Positions 35,645 through 43,960 of a stretch of DNA of 64,000 nucleotides are shown here, piece after piece. Source of the stretch: DATEPR01 sp036491115 (GTDB taxonomy: Bacteria > Actinomycetota > Actinomycetes > Mycobacteriales > Pseudonocardiaceae); the NCBI GenBank assembly GCA_036491115.1, contig DASXCQ010000058.1:1-64000 (forward strand). The letters are read 5' to 3'. A model generated the notes under the pieces. That model did no database searches, was not told the origin of the DNA, and was given only the letters and a program-made list of their open reading frames with translations. A program made the position numbers and the translations under genes. Within the stretch, counting starts at the first letter, position 1. Every line of letters starts with the position of its first letter.

Positions 35645-35671
35645 GAGCGGGGTCGCCCGGCGGCCCCGCTC
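35645..35671. terminator. Bidirectional terminator
   Basis: Perfect GAGCGGGG / CCCCGCTC arms (35645-35652 and 35664-35671) sit between convergent stop codons. Confidence 0.7.
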
Positions 35672-36371
35672 AGTGCGGCCGGCGGGTGATCAGCAGGTTG
35701 ACCAGCTTGGTGACCTGGGAGCAGGGCGTGCCGTTCGCCTTGGTGGAGTCCTGCACCTCGACCTGGAGGGTGCCGTTCGCCCAGTGCAGGTCGCCGATGC
35801 AGCTCGACTTGACCGAGGCGTCGTCCAGGTAGACCTTGATGCCGTCGCGGGTGTAGCTGCTCGTGGGCGTCACCTTGACGTGGTCGGGACGCCAGCCGAC
35901 CGCGACGTTCACGTACGCCGAGTTCTCCTCGATCTGGGTGAACTGCTCCGTATCCTGGTCCAGACAGGACAGTGCACCGCCCGCGTTGCCCGCCTTGTCG
36001 CTGTTGCACTTCGGTTCAGGTGGCGGGGTGTAGCCGGCGTCGAACTGCTGCGACTGCCACAGGCAGAACTGGCTGTAGCCTGCCTGGTTGCCCGACTGGG
36101 TGGGGCTCTTCGCGTTGCCCGAGTCGCCGTAGCCGAAGTCCTTCCAGCTCAGCAAGGTGCACAGGTCGACGTTCAGGGTGCCGCCGGATGCTGGTGGCGC
36201 GGCCGGCGCCGATGACTGGGCGGGCGGGGCCGAGAACGACGACGTCGGCCGCACCACGGGCCCGGCAGGCCGCGCGGTGCCGAGCACGGTGGAACCGCAG
36301 GCGGCGACGCTCGCCGCGGCGATCACCGCCAGCACACCTAGTCGCAGCCCCGCACCCCACACACCAGACAT
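35670..36371 (-). CDS. DUF3558 domain lipoprotein
   Basis: 233 residues. A short lipoprotein signal ends in VAAC (Cys25) and is followed by a Pro/Ser/Ala spacer and a DUF3558-like domain with four or more Cys (DLCTLLSW, QFCLW, LSCLD, SSCIGD). Such proteins are actinobacterial surface lipoproteins of unknown role. The ATG at 36371 gives the expected signal. It stands alone, convergent with the esterase gene. Confidence 0.85.
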   Translation of the reverse strand: MSGVWGAGLRLGVLAVIAAASVAACGSTVLGTARPAGPVVRPTSSFSAPPAQSSAPAAPPASGGTLNVDLCTLLSWKDFGYGDSGNAKSPTQSGNQAGYSQFCLWQSQQFDAGYTPPPEPKCNSDKAGNAGGALSCLDQDTEQFTQIEENSAYVNVAVGWRPDHVKVTPTSSYTRDGIKVYLDDASVKSSCIGDLHWANGTLQVEVQDSTKANGTPCSQVTKLVNLLITRRPH

Positions 36372-36446
36372 GACACGCAGCGTAGACAAACCGCCGGGTG
36401 CGGGCCATCGAAACACGCGAAACGGGGGTTCTGCCATCATGTCGGC

Positions 36447-37352
36447 GTGCTGCGCTACCATGATCTCCCGCTGGCCGCCAACGGCCTGCGGTGTGCGTGG
36501 GCCGAGTTCGGGCCCGGTGACCAACGGGGATCGGTCAACCGGTTGACCGACGAGGTGGTCGCGGCGGCCGTCGCCGAGGTGCGGACCGGTCAACGGGTCA
36601 ATGTCAGCCTGCCGCTGACCGAGCCGAACCCGCCGTTCTTCCGGCGGCAGTCCTACCAGCACACGATCAAGACGATCATCCCGTACCTGCTGGACGACGT
36701 GCTGGACCGGTTCTACCCGCAGTGCTCCACCCAGTGGGACGGCCTGCGGCACCGGGGAGACCCGCAGATCGGCTACTACGGCGGGGTGTCCGCCGACGAG
36801 GCCACGAGCCTGGACGGGAAGCTGGGCATCGGCGTGTGGGCCGACACCGGACTGACCGGCCGGGGCGTGCTGGCTGATGTCGACCTGGCTGACCCGTTCG
36901 ACCGCCACCCGGTGACGCCGGGCGACATCGAGGCGGCGCTGGCCAGGCAGGGCACACAGACCCGGCCGGGTGACATTCTGCTGGTGCGCACCGGTTATCT
37001 GGGTCGCTACCTGCCGTTGTCGCCGGTCGAACGGGTGCGGCTGCGGGACAGTGACACCTGTGCCGGGCTGGACGCGAGCGAGGCGATGGCGGCGTACTTG
37101 TGGGACAAGGGATTCGCGGCGGTCGCGGTGGACAATCCCACCGGTGAGGTGAGCCCGCGCGACCCGGCGGTGCCTTCCCTGCACACGCGCCTGATCCCGA
37201 TGCTGGGGTTCGCGCTGGGCGAGTTCTTCGACCTGGACGAGCTGGCCAGGGTGTCGGCGGCGGACGGCCGCTACTCGTGCCTTCTGGTGTCGGTGCCGCT
37301 GAACCTACCGGCCGGAGTCGGCTCACCAGCCAACGCGATCGCCATCCGCTGA
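36447..37352 (+). CDS. Cyclase family protein, second copy in the window
   Basis: 301 residues of the same fold as the protein at 19.7 kb but clearly divergent. The metal region reads CSTQWDGLRH. Other landmarks are GRGVLADVDLAD, RPGDILLVRTGYLG and AVDNPTGEVSP. A GTG start is used. It is convergent with a LysR gene. Substrate is unknown; cyclase-fold members act on kynurenine formamide, isatin, and various lactones or amides. Confidence 0.85.
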   Translation: MLRYHDLPLAANGLRCAWAEFGPGDQRGSVNRLTDEVVAAAVAEVRTGQRVNVSLPLTEPNPPFFRRQSYQHTIKTIIPYLLDDVLDRFYPQCSTQWDGLRHRGDPQIGYYGGVSADEATSLDGKLGIGVWADTGLTGRGVLADVDLADPFDRHPVTPGDIEAALARQGTQTRPGDILLVRTGYLGRYLPLSPVERVRLRDSDTCAGLDASEAMAAYLWDKGFAAVAVDNPTGEVSPRDPAVPSLHTRLIPMLGFALGEFFDLDELARVSAADGRYSCLLVSVPLNLPAGVGSPANAIAIR

Positions 37353-37361
37353 TGCCCACCC

Positions 37362-38249
37362 TCACCGGGCCGGTGGCGACAACCGCTCCCGCGCTTCGCT
37401 GATCAGCACCCGCGCCGCCGGGCCGGCCGGGCCGTCGGCGCGCCAGCCGAGCACGATCCTGGCCCTGGGCGCCCTCGGCACCGTGAGCGTGCGCACCCCG
37501 GCGCCGTAGACCCTGGCGACCGATTCCGGCACCAGTGCCACCCCCAGGCCGCGTGCCACGAACTCGACCAGCACCCGGGGGTCGCCTGCCTCGATGGCGA
37601 TGCGTGGCTCGAACCCGGCGGCAGCGCACGCCGCGTCCACACACGCCCGCAGCCCGGTCCCCCGCACCAGGCAGATCAACTCGCGATGCCGCAGCCCGGC
37701 GACCGTGACGCCGGTCCGGCCGGCGAGCGGGTCGTCCGGACCGACGATCGCCGTCAGCGTCTCGTCCGCGACCACCTGCGTCGCCATGTGCTCCGCCGGC
37801 GTGCCCGCACCGACCAGCACCATGTCGAACCGGCCGGTGAGCAGGCCCGCGACCAACCGCTGCGCCGAGTCCTCCGACACGGCGATCGCCACGGCCGGGT
37901 GACGCTCGTGGAAACCGGCCAGCAGGCCGGGCAGGTCCACCGACGCCAGCAGGCCGACGGCACCGACCGTGACCTGGCCCCTGACCAACCCGGCCAGTTC
38001 GTCCACCGAGGCCCTGGCGCCGGCCACCGCGTCCAGTGCGGCTCTGGCGTGCGGCAGCATCGCCAGGCCGGCCTCGGTGGCCCGCACCGTGCGCCCGGAC
38101 CGGTCCAGCAGCGGTTCGCCCACCTCCCGTTCGAGCCGGCGGATCTGCGCACTCACACCGGGCTGGGCCACATGCAGTTTGGCCGCCGCGCGGGTGAAAC
38201 TCGCTTCGTCGATGACGGTCACCAGGTAGTTGAGCTGCCGCAGCTCCAT
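37362..38249 (-). CDS. LysR family transcriptional regulator
   Basis: 295 residues. The N-terminal helix-turn-helix is ASFTRAAAKLHVAQPGVSAQ and a full effector domain follows. It starts 11 bases after the MFS exporter stop on the same strand, so both are probably co-transcribed. It may regulate the exporter or the convergent cyclase gene. Confidence 0.9.
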   Translation of the reverse strand: MELRQLNYLVTVIDEASFTRAAAKLHVAQPGVSAQIRRLEREVGEPLLDRSGRTVRATEAGLAMLPHARAALDAVAGARASVDELAGLVRGQVTVGAVGLLASVDLPGLLAGFHERHPAVAIAVSEDSAQRLVAGLLTGRFDMVLVGAGTPAEHMATQVVADETLTAIVGPDDPLAGRTGVTVAGLRHRELICLVRGTGLRACVDAACAAAGFEPRIAIEAGDPRVLVEFVARGLGVALVPESVARVYGAGVRTLTVPRAPRARIVLGWRADGPAGPAARVLISEARERLSPPAR

Positions 38250-38260
38250 AACCGTTCATT

Positions 38261-39697
38261 CTAGCTACCGGTGAATCCACCCGCATCGGTTCTGGCCGGT
38301 GCCAGCAGCGCGACCAGCGCGGCGGCGGCGAGCAACGCGATGCCGGACACCCAGATGCTGCCGTGCAACCCGTCGACGAACAGCAGGGACCGCGCGTGGT
38401 CCAGTCGCTGCCCGCCACCCGTCGGCACTCGCGCGTAGACGATCACACCGAGTACCGCGACACCCAGCACCTGGCCGAACTGGCGCAACGCGTTGTGCAC
38501 GGCGGACGCCAGACCCGCCCGCGATGAGTCCACCGCGGACACGGCGGTCGTGGTCATCGGCGTCAGGCACAGGCCGATGCCGGCACCGATCAGGGCGAAG
38601 TCCCACCAGATGGCACCGATCCCGGTGCCCGGATCCAGACGCAGCAGGCCGAGCGTCGCCGCGCCGCCGAGCGTCAGTCCGGCCAGCATCGGCCAGAACG
38701 CGCCGATCCGGCCGACCAGCCGGCCGGACACGGGCGCGGCCAGTGCGAAGGCGATGCCGATCGCGGACACGTCCAACCCGGCCGCGGTCGGGGAACGTCC
38801 CTGCACGTCCTGGAAGTACGCGCTGAAGTAGACGATCGAGCCGACGAACGCGAAGAACACGACCAGGGCCGCCACGTTGGCCGCCACGAAACCGCGCCGG
38901 CCGAACAGCGACAGGTCCACCAGCGGCCGCGCGACCCGCCGCTCCCACCACACGAACAAGGCCAGCGCGACCACGCCGCCGCCGAACGTGCCGACGATGG
39001 CCGCCGACGTCCAGCCGATGTCCGGCCCCTCGATGATCGCGAACGCCAGCCCGGCGACCGCGAGTGTGGTGAGCACGGCGCCCGGCCAGTCGAACCGGCC
39101 GCGACCGCCGCTGCCGGGCACGGCCGGCACGAACCGGACGGCGGCGATGACCAGCACGGCACAGAACGGCACGTTCACGCCGAACACCCACCGCCAGCCG
39201 ATGCCGTTCACGATCACCCCGCCCAGCGCCGGCCCGACCGCCAGTGCCAGCCCGGAACTGGTGGACCACAGGCCGATCGCGGCGGCCCGCCGTTTCGGGT
39301 CGGTGAAGGTCGCGCGGATGATCGTCAGGCTGCCCGGCACCAGCAACGCCGGTCCCAGTCCCTGCACCACGCGTCCGGCCAGCAGCACCGGGACGGTCGG
39401 CGCCAGGGCGGTGATCAGGGCACCGACGCCGAACAGGGTCACGCCGGCCAGGAACAGGCCCTTGCGGCCGTACCGGTCGCCCAGTACTCCACCGGCCACC
39501 AGCAGGCTGGCGTACACCAGCACGTAGGCGTCCACGATCCAGGCCAGTTGGGCGGATCCGGCATGCATCTCGCGGCCGATGGTGGGCAGCGCGACGCTGA
39601 CCACGGTCGTCGACACCACAGCCGCGAACAGTCCACCGGCAAGGACGACCACCGCCGCCCAGCCACCCCGCGATTCGTCGTTGTTCACCGTGTCCAC
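38261..39697 (-). CDS. MFS drug exporter, DHA2 (14-helix) family
   Basis: 478 residues with about 14 hydrophobic helices. Motif A appears as GVLGDRYGRKG, motif B-like as GRVVQGLGPALLVPG, and motif C as GLALAVGPALGG. This is an EmrB/QacA-like proton-driven exporter of small hydrophobic molecules. Two nearby GTG codons are possible starts; the upstream one is used. A perfect palindrome lies 67 bases upstream. LysR is downstream. Confidence 0.9.
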   Translation of the reverse strand: MDTVNNDESRGGWAAVVVLAGGLFAAVVSTTVVSVALPTIGREMHAGSAQLAWIVDAYVLVYASLLVAGGVLGDRYGRKGLFLAGVTLFGVGALITALAPTVPVLLAGRVVQGLGPALLVPGSLTIIRATFTDPKRRAAAIGLWSTSSGLALAVGPALGGVIVNGIGWRWVFGVNVPFCAVLVIAAVRFVPAVPGSGGRGRFDWPGAVLTTLAVAGLAFAIIEGPDIGWTSAAIVGTFGGGVVALALFVWWERRVARPLVDLSLFGRRGFVAANVAALVVFFAFVGSIVYFSAYFQDVQGRSPTAAGLDVSAIGIAFALAAPVSGRLVGRIGAFWPMLAGLTLGGAATLGLLRLDPGTGIGAIWWDFALIGAGIGLCLTPMTTTAVSAVDSSRAGLASAVHNALRQFGQVLGVAVLGVIVYARVPTGGGQRLDHARSLLFVDGLHGSIWVSGIALLAAAALVALLAPARTDAGGFTGS

Positions 39698-39763
39698 GGT
39701 GCCCAGCGGGAGGGCGAAAGTCCAAGAACAGCTTGTGCTCCGTGTCAGCACGAACGCTTATGT

Positions 39764-39778
39764 GGTCCACAGTGGACC
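39764..39778. promoter_or_regulatory. Perfect palindrome upstream of the MFS gene
   Basis: GGTCCAC-A-GTGGACC, 15 bases. The single-base centre argues against an RNA hairpin and for a dimeric repressor or activator site. The regulator is unknown. Confidence 0.5.
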
Positions 39779-39809
39779 CCGAGCCGGCCGGCCCGGGGGT
39801 GTCACCGGG

Positions 39810-40358
39810 TCAGGAGAGCTGGTCGATGCCGACCTGGGCGCAGGCGGCGTCGGTGTCGCCGCTGGGCGTGCCGGACACGCCGATGCCGGCCACCACCGAG
39901 CCGTTGACCGAGATGGGCAGGCCGCCGGGCAGGATGACGAAGCCGGGGATGGCGGTGAACCCGGGCTGGGTCGTGGCTGCCTGCTGTAACGCCGACGTCG
40001 GGCTCTGGAAGCCGACGGCCGCGTACGCCTTCTCCTCGCTCACGTTCACCGTGGCGCCGGTCGCGCCGTCGCCGCGTTCCTGGACGATGACGAGGCCGTC
40101 GCGGTCGAGAATGGTGACGGTGACCGCGAAGCCGCGCTGCTGGCAGTTGGCCAGCGCCACGTTGGCCACCTTCTGGGCTGCCGACAGGGTCAGGAAGTGC
40201 GACGTGCCAAGCGTGCCGCCGCTGCTGTTCGGCGACGCGGCCGCGACGGTGGCCGGCGTCGGATGGCTGACCTGGCCGCTGGCGGGTACGACGTTCACGG
40301 CGATGACGGTGCAGGCCGAGACGACACCGGCGGCCAGCAGGATGAGCTTACGGTTCAT
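39810..40358 (-). CDS. Secreted GlcG/HbpS-family heme-binding-like protein
   Basis: 182 residues. A GGAAGGAAAG site precedes ATG 40358 and a Sec signal to about residue 30. The mature domain has the HbpS/GlcG profile: LTLSAAQKVANVALANC, VTILDRDG, EKAYAAVGF, and PGGLPISVNGSVVAGIGVSG. Streptomyces HbpS binds heme and modulates a redox two-component system. No kinase partner is next to it here. Confidence 0.85.
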   Translation of the reverse strand: MNRKLILLAAGVVSACTVIAVNVVPASGQVSHPTPATVAAASPNSSGGTLGTSHFLTLSAAQKVANVALANCQQRGFAVTVTILDRDGLVIVQERGDGATGATVNVSEEKAYAAVGFQSPTSALQQAATTQPGFTAIPGFVILPGGLPISVNGSVVAGIGVSGTPSGDTDAACAQVGIDQLS

Positions 40359-40517
40359 GGCTTTCCTTCCGGTTTGCGACGGGTGCGCGAGGCCCGCCGG
40401 AACGCGGGCCATGCCCCGCCGGACTACCGTGCGCCGCCCGCCTGTGCCGCGATCAGCGGCAACACCGCGCGGTTACGAGTCGGCCACCGCCTGTCGCCGC
40501 CGCCAAACATCCCCAGG

Positions 40518-40665
40518 TCAGCGCGTGATCGCCGGTGGCAGCGCCACCAACCGGTGCCCGCCCAACGCGGCGTGGTCCCGGACCACGTCGGCGTCCAGTC
40601 GCTCGGTGGGCGCCACCGTGATCGGGAACTCCCGGTCTCCGGCTCGGCCGGCACGACCCGGCCGG
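40518..40665 (-). pseudogene. LLM-class flavin oxidoreductase, C-terminal remnant
   Basis: Reads GDREFPITVAPTERLDADVV then LGGHRLVALPP and a stop. This resembles the last strand-helix of luciferase-like F420/FMN monooxygenases. No start or remaining domain is present. The rest of the 363-base gap (40359-40721) holds nothing else recognisable. Confidence 0.45.
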
Positions 40666-40721
40666 GATGTGCAAAAGCGGGTGGCGTCCGCGACGTGCGC
40701 GGCCGGGCCGTTCGCGCAGCG

Positions 40722-41516
40722 CTACTCAAGCAGGGTCGCGGCATTGTCGTGGAGAATCTGGGCCTGCTCCTGGTCGGTGAAGCCGAGCGACCCCACTGCA
40801 TCGAGTGCTTCGATGGGGCTGTAGAGGGGAAAGTCACTGCCGAACAGTATGCGGTCGATGCCTACCTTGCGCAGGATCCAGACGAACTGTTCCGCGTACG
40901 GGCCATCGGCGAATGTCGGTGCTGCGACCGAGACATCAATGTATACGTTGCGTTTCCACCAGGGATACTTGGCGAGCATGTGGTAGGCCAGAAGCGCCGA
41001 GAAGTTGGGGCCGTGGGCGTGCGCGAGGATCAGGGTGCTGTCCTGGCATGTCATGGCGAGTTCGATGAACTTACCCGGTTGTGCCGGGTCAAATGGCGAG
41101 TAAGCGTCGAACAGGATCGGCATACCCAGCTCTCCGGCTCGTCGTACGATGTCTACCACCACGTCGTCGCTGACATCGAATTGCTGGGTGTTCGGGTGGA
41201 GTTTCAGCCACTTCGCTCCGGCCTGGGCGACCCGGTCGAGTTCGGCTGTCGCGGCACGGCCGTCACGGGGATGGACCGAGCAGACCGGGAAGTAGAACCC
41301 GTTGAACTGTTCGGCGAGCCGGAGCACGGCGTCGTTGTCCTTCGCCGTCTCCGTCAACTCTCCCTCTTGTGCGATGGTGAGCGCCGCAGCTTTCGAGACT
41401 CCGGTTCCGTCGGCCTTGTCCGCGTAGTCCTGGGCGGTGTGCTCGAAGACAGCGAGCCGCTGCTTCTCGTTGATCAGCGGATGCGTGTGGGTGTCAATGA
41501 CCGGCCCGGTATACAC
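40722..41516 (-). CDS. Amidohydrolase 2 family (metal-dependent hydrolase/decarboxylase)
   Basis: 264 residues, TIM barrel: DTHTH near the N-terminus, FPVCSVHPRDG, WLKLHPNTQQF, AHAHGPNF, and catalytic Asp in LFGSDFP. The GTG at 41516 is chosen for its GAGGAG site and the position of DTHTH. Codon use has noticeably more A/T third bases than the neighbours, which suggests a different origin. Substrate unknown; ACMS-decarboxylase-like and lactone hydrolases share this fold. Confidence 0.85.
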   Translation of the reverse strand: MYTGPVIDTHTHPLINEKQRLAVFEHTAQDYADKADGTGVSKAAALTIAQEGELTETAKDNDAVLRLAEQFNGFYFPVCSVHPRDGRAATAELDRVAQAGAKWLKLHPNTQQFDVSDDVVVDIVRRAGELGMPILFDAYSPFDPAQPGKFIELAMTCQDSTLILAHAHGPNFSALLAYHMLAKYPWWKRNVYIDVSVAAPTFADGPYAEQFVWILRKVGIDRILFGSDFPLYSPIEALDAVGSLGFTDQEQAQILHDNAATLLE

Positions 41517-41742
41517 AGCTCTGTCTCCTCGGTGCCCGTTCGGCCTCCTACGGCGGCGTGATGTTATCCGGTCCGCGCGTTCGTGGTGCGGGAGTGGCCA
41601 AGCTCGGCCGTGCGCGACGACGTGGTGCTGCTCCAGGTGGCCGGTCACCGGCGTCCTGCGCGATACTGCGGCCGGACTCGCGCTGGAGTCACGTCGTCGC
41701 ATCGGCGAGTGAGCGTCTACTTCGGACAATCGGGAGGACTCG

Positions 41743-42324
41743 ATGAGGCACGGCCTGCTGCGGTGGTGGCGCCGGGACGAGTTGGACGAGGGGCGGCGTG
41801 AGGTCTACGACGCCATCGTCGACGGCCCGCGGGGCAGGGGCACGACCCGGGGCTGGCCGCTGAGCGATCCGGAGGGCAGGCTGAACGGGCCGTTCAACGC
41901 GATGGTGGCCGCCGGTGAGGTCGGCATGGCCGTCCAGCGGCTGGGGGCGGCCATCCGGTTCGGCAGCGGCCTGGACGCCCGGCCGCGTGAGCTGGCCATC
42001 CTGGAGCTGGCCCGGTTGCGCGGCAGCGAGATCGAGTGGCAGGGGCACGAGGGACCGGCCCGTTCGGCAGGACTCACCGAGGCCGAACTCGCCGACGTGC
42101 GGGCCGGCCGGGTGCCTGCCACGTTCGGCGATGCGGACCGGTTGCTGGTCGACGTGGTGCGGCAACTGGTGCGCGACCGCGACCTGCCCGACGCGACCGC
42201 GACGGCGGCGCTGGCCGCGTTCGGCGAGCGGGGGTTCCTGGAGATCGTGTACTGCGTCGGCTACTACGACATGCTGGCCCTGGCCATGGCCGCCTCCCGC
42301 ACACCACTGCCGGATCAGGGTTAG
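41743..42324 (+). CDS. Carboxymuconolactone decarboxylase family protein
   Basis: 193 residues of the all-helical CMD/AhpD fold. The conserved WxxH region appears as EIEWQGHEGPARSAGL, but the Cys of the AhpD CxxC motif is absent. A GGGAGG site precedes the ATG. It probably acts as a gamma-carboxymuconolactone decarboxylase-like enzyme rather than a peroxidase. No beta-ketoadipate genes are adjacent. The 226 bases upstream contain no clear gene. Confidence 0.85.
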   Translation: MRHGLLRWWRRDELDEGRREVYDAIVDGPRGRGTTRGWPLSDPEGRLNGPFNAMVAAGEVGMAVQRLGAAIRFGSGLDARPRELAILELARLRGSEIEWQGHEGPARSAGLTEAELADVRAGRVPATFGDADRLLVDVVRQLVRDRDLPDATATAALAAFGERGFLEIVYCVGYYDMLALAMAASRTPLPDQG

Positions 42325-42457
42325 CGCACGACAGAAGACCGTCGCCATCGTGCTCAGTTGAGATTTCCTTGGGACAGCGCGCTTTTCCGCCCGCGCGTCT
42401 GGTCCGATGGACGTGTCCCGCGACCGTCACCGGTCGCACCCGACACGGGAGAACACG

Positions 42458-43489
42458 ATGTCATCGTTGCGCATCGCCGGCCTGACCGGCGTGCTGCTGC
42501 TGCCGTTGGCGCTGCTACCGCTCACCGCGGGCGACGCCGTCGCGGACGGCGGATCCCTGTTCATCGCGAGCGCCCACGAGAACCCGGACGCCACGGTCAC
42601 GCTGCCCCTGCACGTGGGCACGAGCCACGGCGAGACCGTCTACTACATCGTCACCGACACCGAGGACGGCGGCGCCGCGTCGGCGAACGGGCTGAACCGG
42701 TCCGCGAAACTGGCCAACGCCACCGGAACCGGCGCGGTCGAGCACGTCACGCGCAACGCGGACGGCTCGATCAACTTCCCGGCCACGGTCGACTTCGCCG
42801 CCGCCACCCGGCAGGTCGTCGCGGGCCCGCAGGGCTTCCCGCCCGCGGCGGCGCAGCCCAGCGCGGTCGGCGACGCCGGCTACAGCCCGCTGATCCAGCT
42901 GCCCGACGGCACGGTGGAGAACGCGCCGCAGGTGGCGAACGCGACCGGCCGGGCCAACAAGGCGGTCAGCATCGACCTGGTTCGCCACACCGTGACCTAC
43001 CGGGAGACGCACGGCTTCCAGGGTGGCAAGCCGGTGCACTACATCTCCACCGACGCCTCCGACCCGGTGGCGGCGGCGCTGGAGAACGTCACCTTCGCGC
43101 CCGCGCTCAATGCGGCTCCGTCGGTCAACGACGACAGCGGCAAGTCGGCTCGTGCGTCGCTGGCCGCGTTCACCAACGGCCGGACCGGTGCGGGGAACGC
43201 GCAGCGGCAGGGCCTCAACTCGGCGATCCTCGATGGCCAGGACCCGCTCAACGTGCTGCGCTGGAATCCGAAGCAGGGCAACTACAGTCCGTTGTGGGAC
43301 GTGCATCTCACCCAGTGGTCGGCGGCGGCCGTGGCGTCCGGCGCCAACGTCCGGCAGACCGACTTCGGCCAGGTGCGGAACCTGGCGGACAGGGGCCTGG
43401 TCACCGGGTTCGACGGCACGGCGGCCGGCACCACGTTCGCCGCGTCCGGCTTCATCGTCGACTGCCCGCTGGTCGCCGTCGGCTCCTGA
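42458..43489 (+). CDS. Secreted protein of unknown function
   Basis: 343 residues. The ATG at 42458 starts a clear Sec signal (hydrophobic 7-22, cleavage near AVADG). The mature protein is rich in Ala/Gly/Asn with recurring pieces such as HGETVYYIVTDTEDGGAAS and KPVHYISTDASDPVAAALE, suggesting two related beta-type halves. A late single Cys lies in FIVDCPLV. I do not recognise the family beyond similar exported actinobacterial proteins. Confidence 0.7.
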   Translation: MSSLRIAGLTGVLLLPLALLPLTAGDAVADGGSLFIASAHENPDATVTLPLHVGTSHGETVYYIVTDTEDGGAASANGLNRSAKLANATGTGAVEHVTRNADGSINFPATVDFAAATRQVVAGPQGFPPAAAQPSAVGDAGYSPLIQLPDGTVENAPQVANATGRANKAVSIDLVRHTVTYRETHGFQGGKPVHYISTDASDPVAAALENVTFAPALNAAPSVNDDSGKSARASLAAFTNGRTGAGNAQRQGLNSAILDGQDPLNVLRWNPKQGNYSPLWDVHLTQWSAAAVASGANVRQTDFGQVRNLADRGLVTGFDGTAAGTTFAASGFIVDCPLVAVGS

Positions 43490-43513
43490 GCTCCGGCCGG
43501 GCACACTGGCCGC

Positions 43514-43960
43514 ATGCGGATCGACCATGGGGACCACGAGATCGACGATGACCCCGCTCGGGTGGACAGGGACGCGGCGTTCGCGTTCCTGTCCACAGAG
43601 GCGTACTGGAGCACCTGGCGGACCCGCAAGGACCTGGACATCCAGCTCGACGAGGCGTGGCGGCTGGTCGGCGCGTACGACCGGACCACCGGGGCGATGG
43701 TCGGGTTCGCGCGTGCGGTGTCCGACGGGGTGTCCATCGCGTACCTGGCCGACGTGTACGTGCTGGCCGAGACGCGCGGCAGCGGGCTCGGGGTGGCCCT
43801 GGTCGACGCGATGATCGAGCGGGGTCCGGGACGGGATCTGCGCTGGATGCTGCACACCAGGGACGCACACGGCCTCTACCAGCGGTTCGGCTTCGTGCCG
43901 CCCACCGACCGCTACCTGGAACGGACGGAACGGTACCGGGCCGTCACTCCGGAAGGCTGA
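43514..43960 (+). CDS. GNAT-family acetyltransferase
   Basis: 148 residues, with acetyl-CoA loop ETRGSGLGVALVDAM and C-terminal GLYQRFGFVPP; compact single-domain GNAT. The 3' end overlaps the convergent YcaQ-like gene by 17 bases. Acceptor unknown. Confidence 0.88.
   Translation: MRIDHGDHEIDDDPARVDRDAAFAFLSTEAYWSTWRTRKDLDIQLDEAWRLVGAYDRTTGAMVGFARAVSDGVSIAYLADVYVLAETRGSGLGVALVDAMIERGPGRDLRWMLHTRDAHGLYQRFGFVPPTDRYLERTERYRAVTPEG

Noticed and set aside
41540..41712. Short plus-strand tail ending LRDTAAGLALESRRRIGE that recalls an IclR-type C-terminus
   Set aside because: Too short and unspecific to call a remnant; no supporting upstream sequence.
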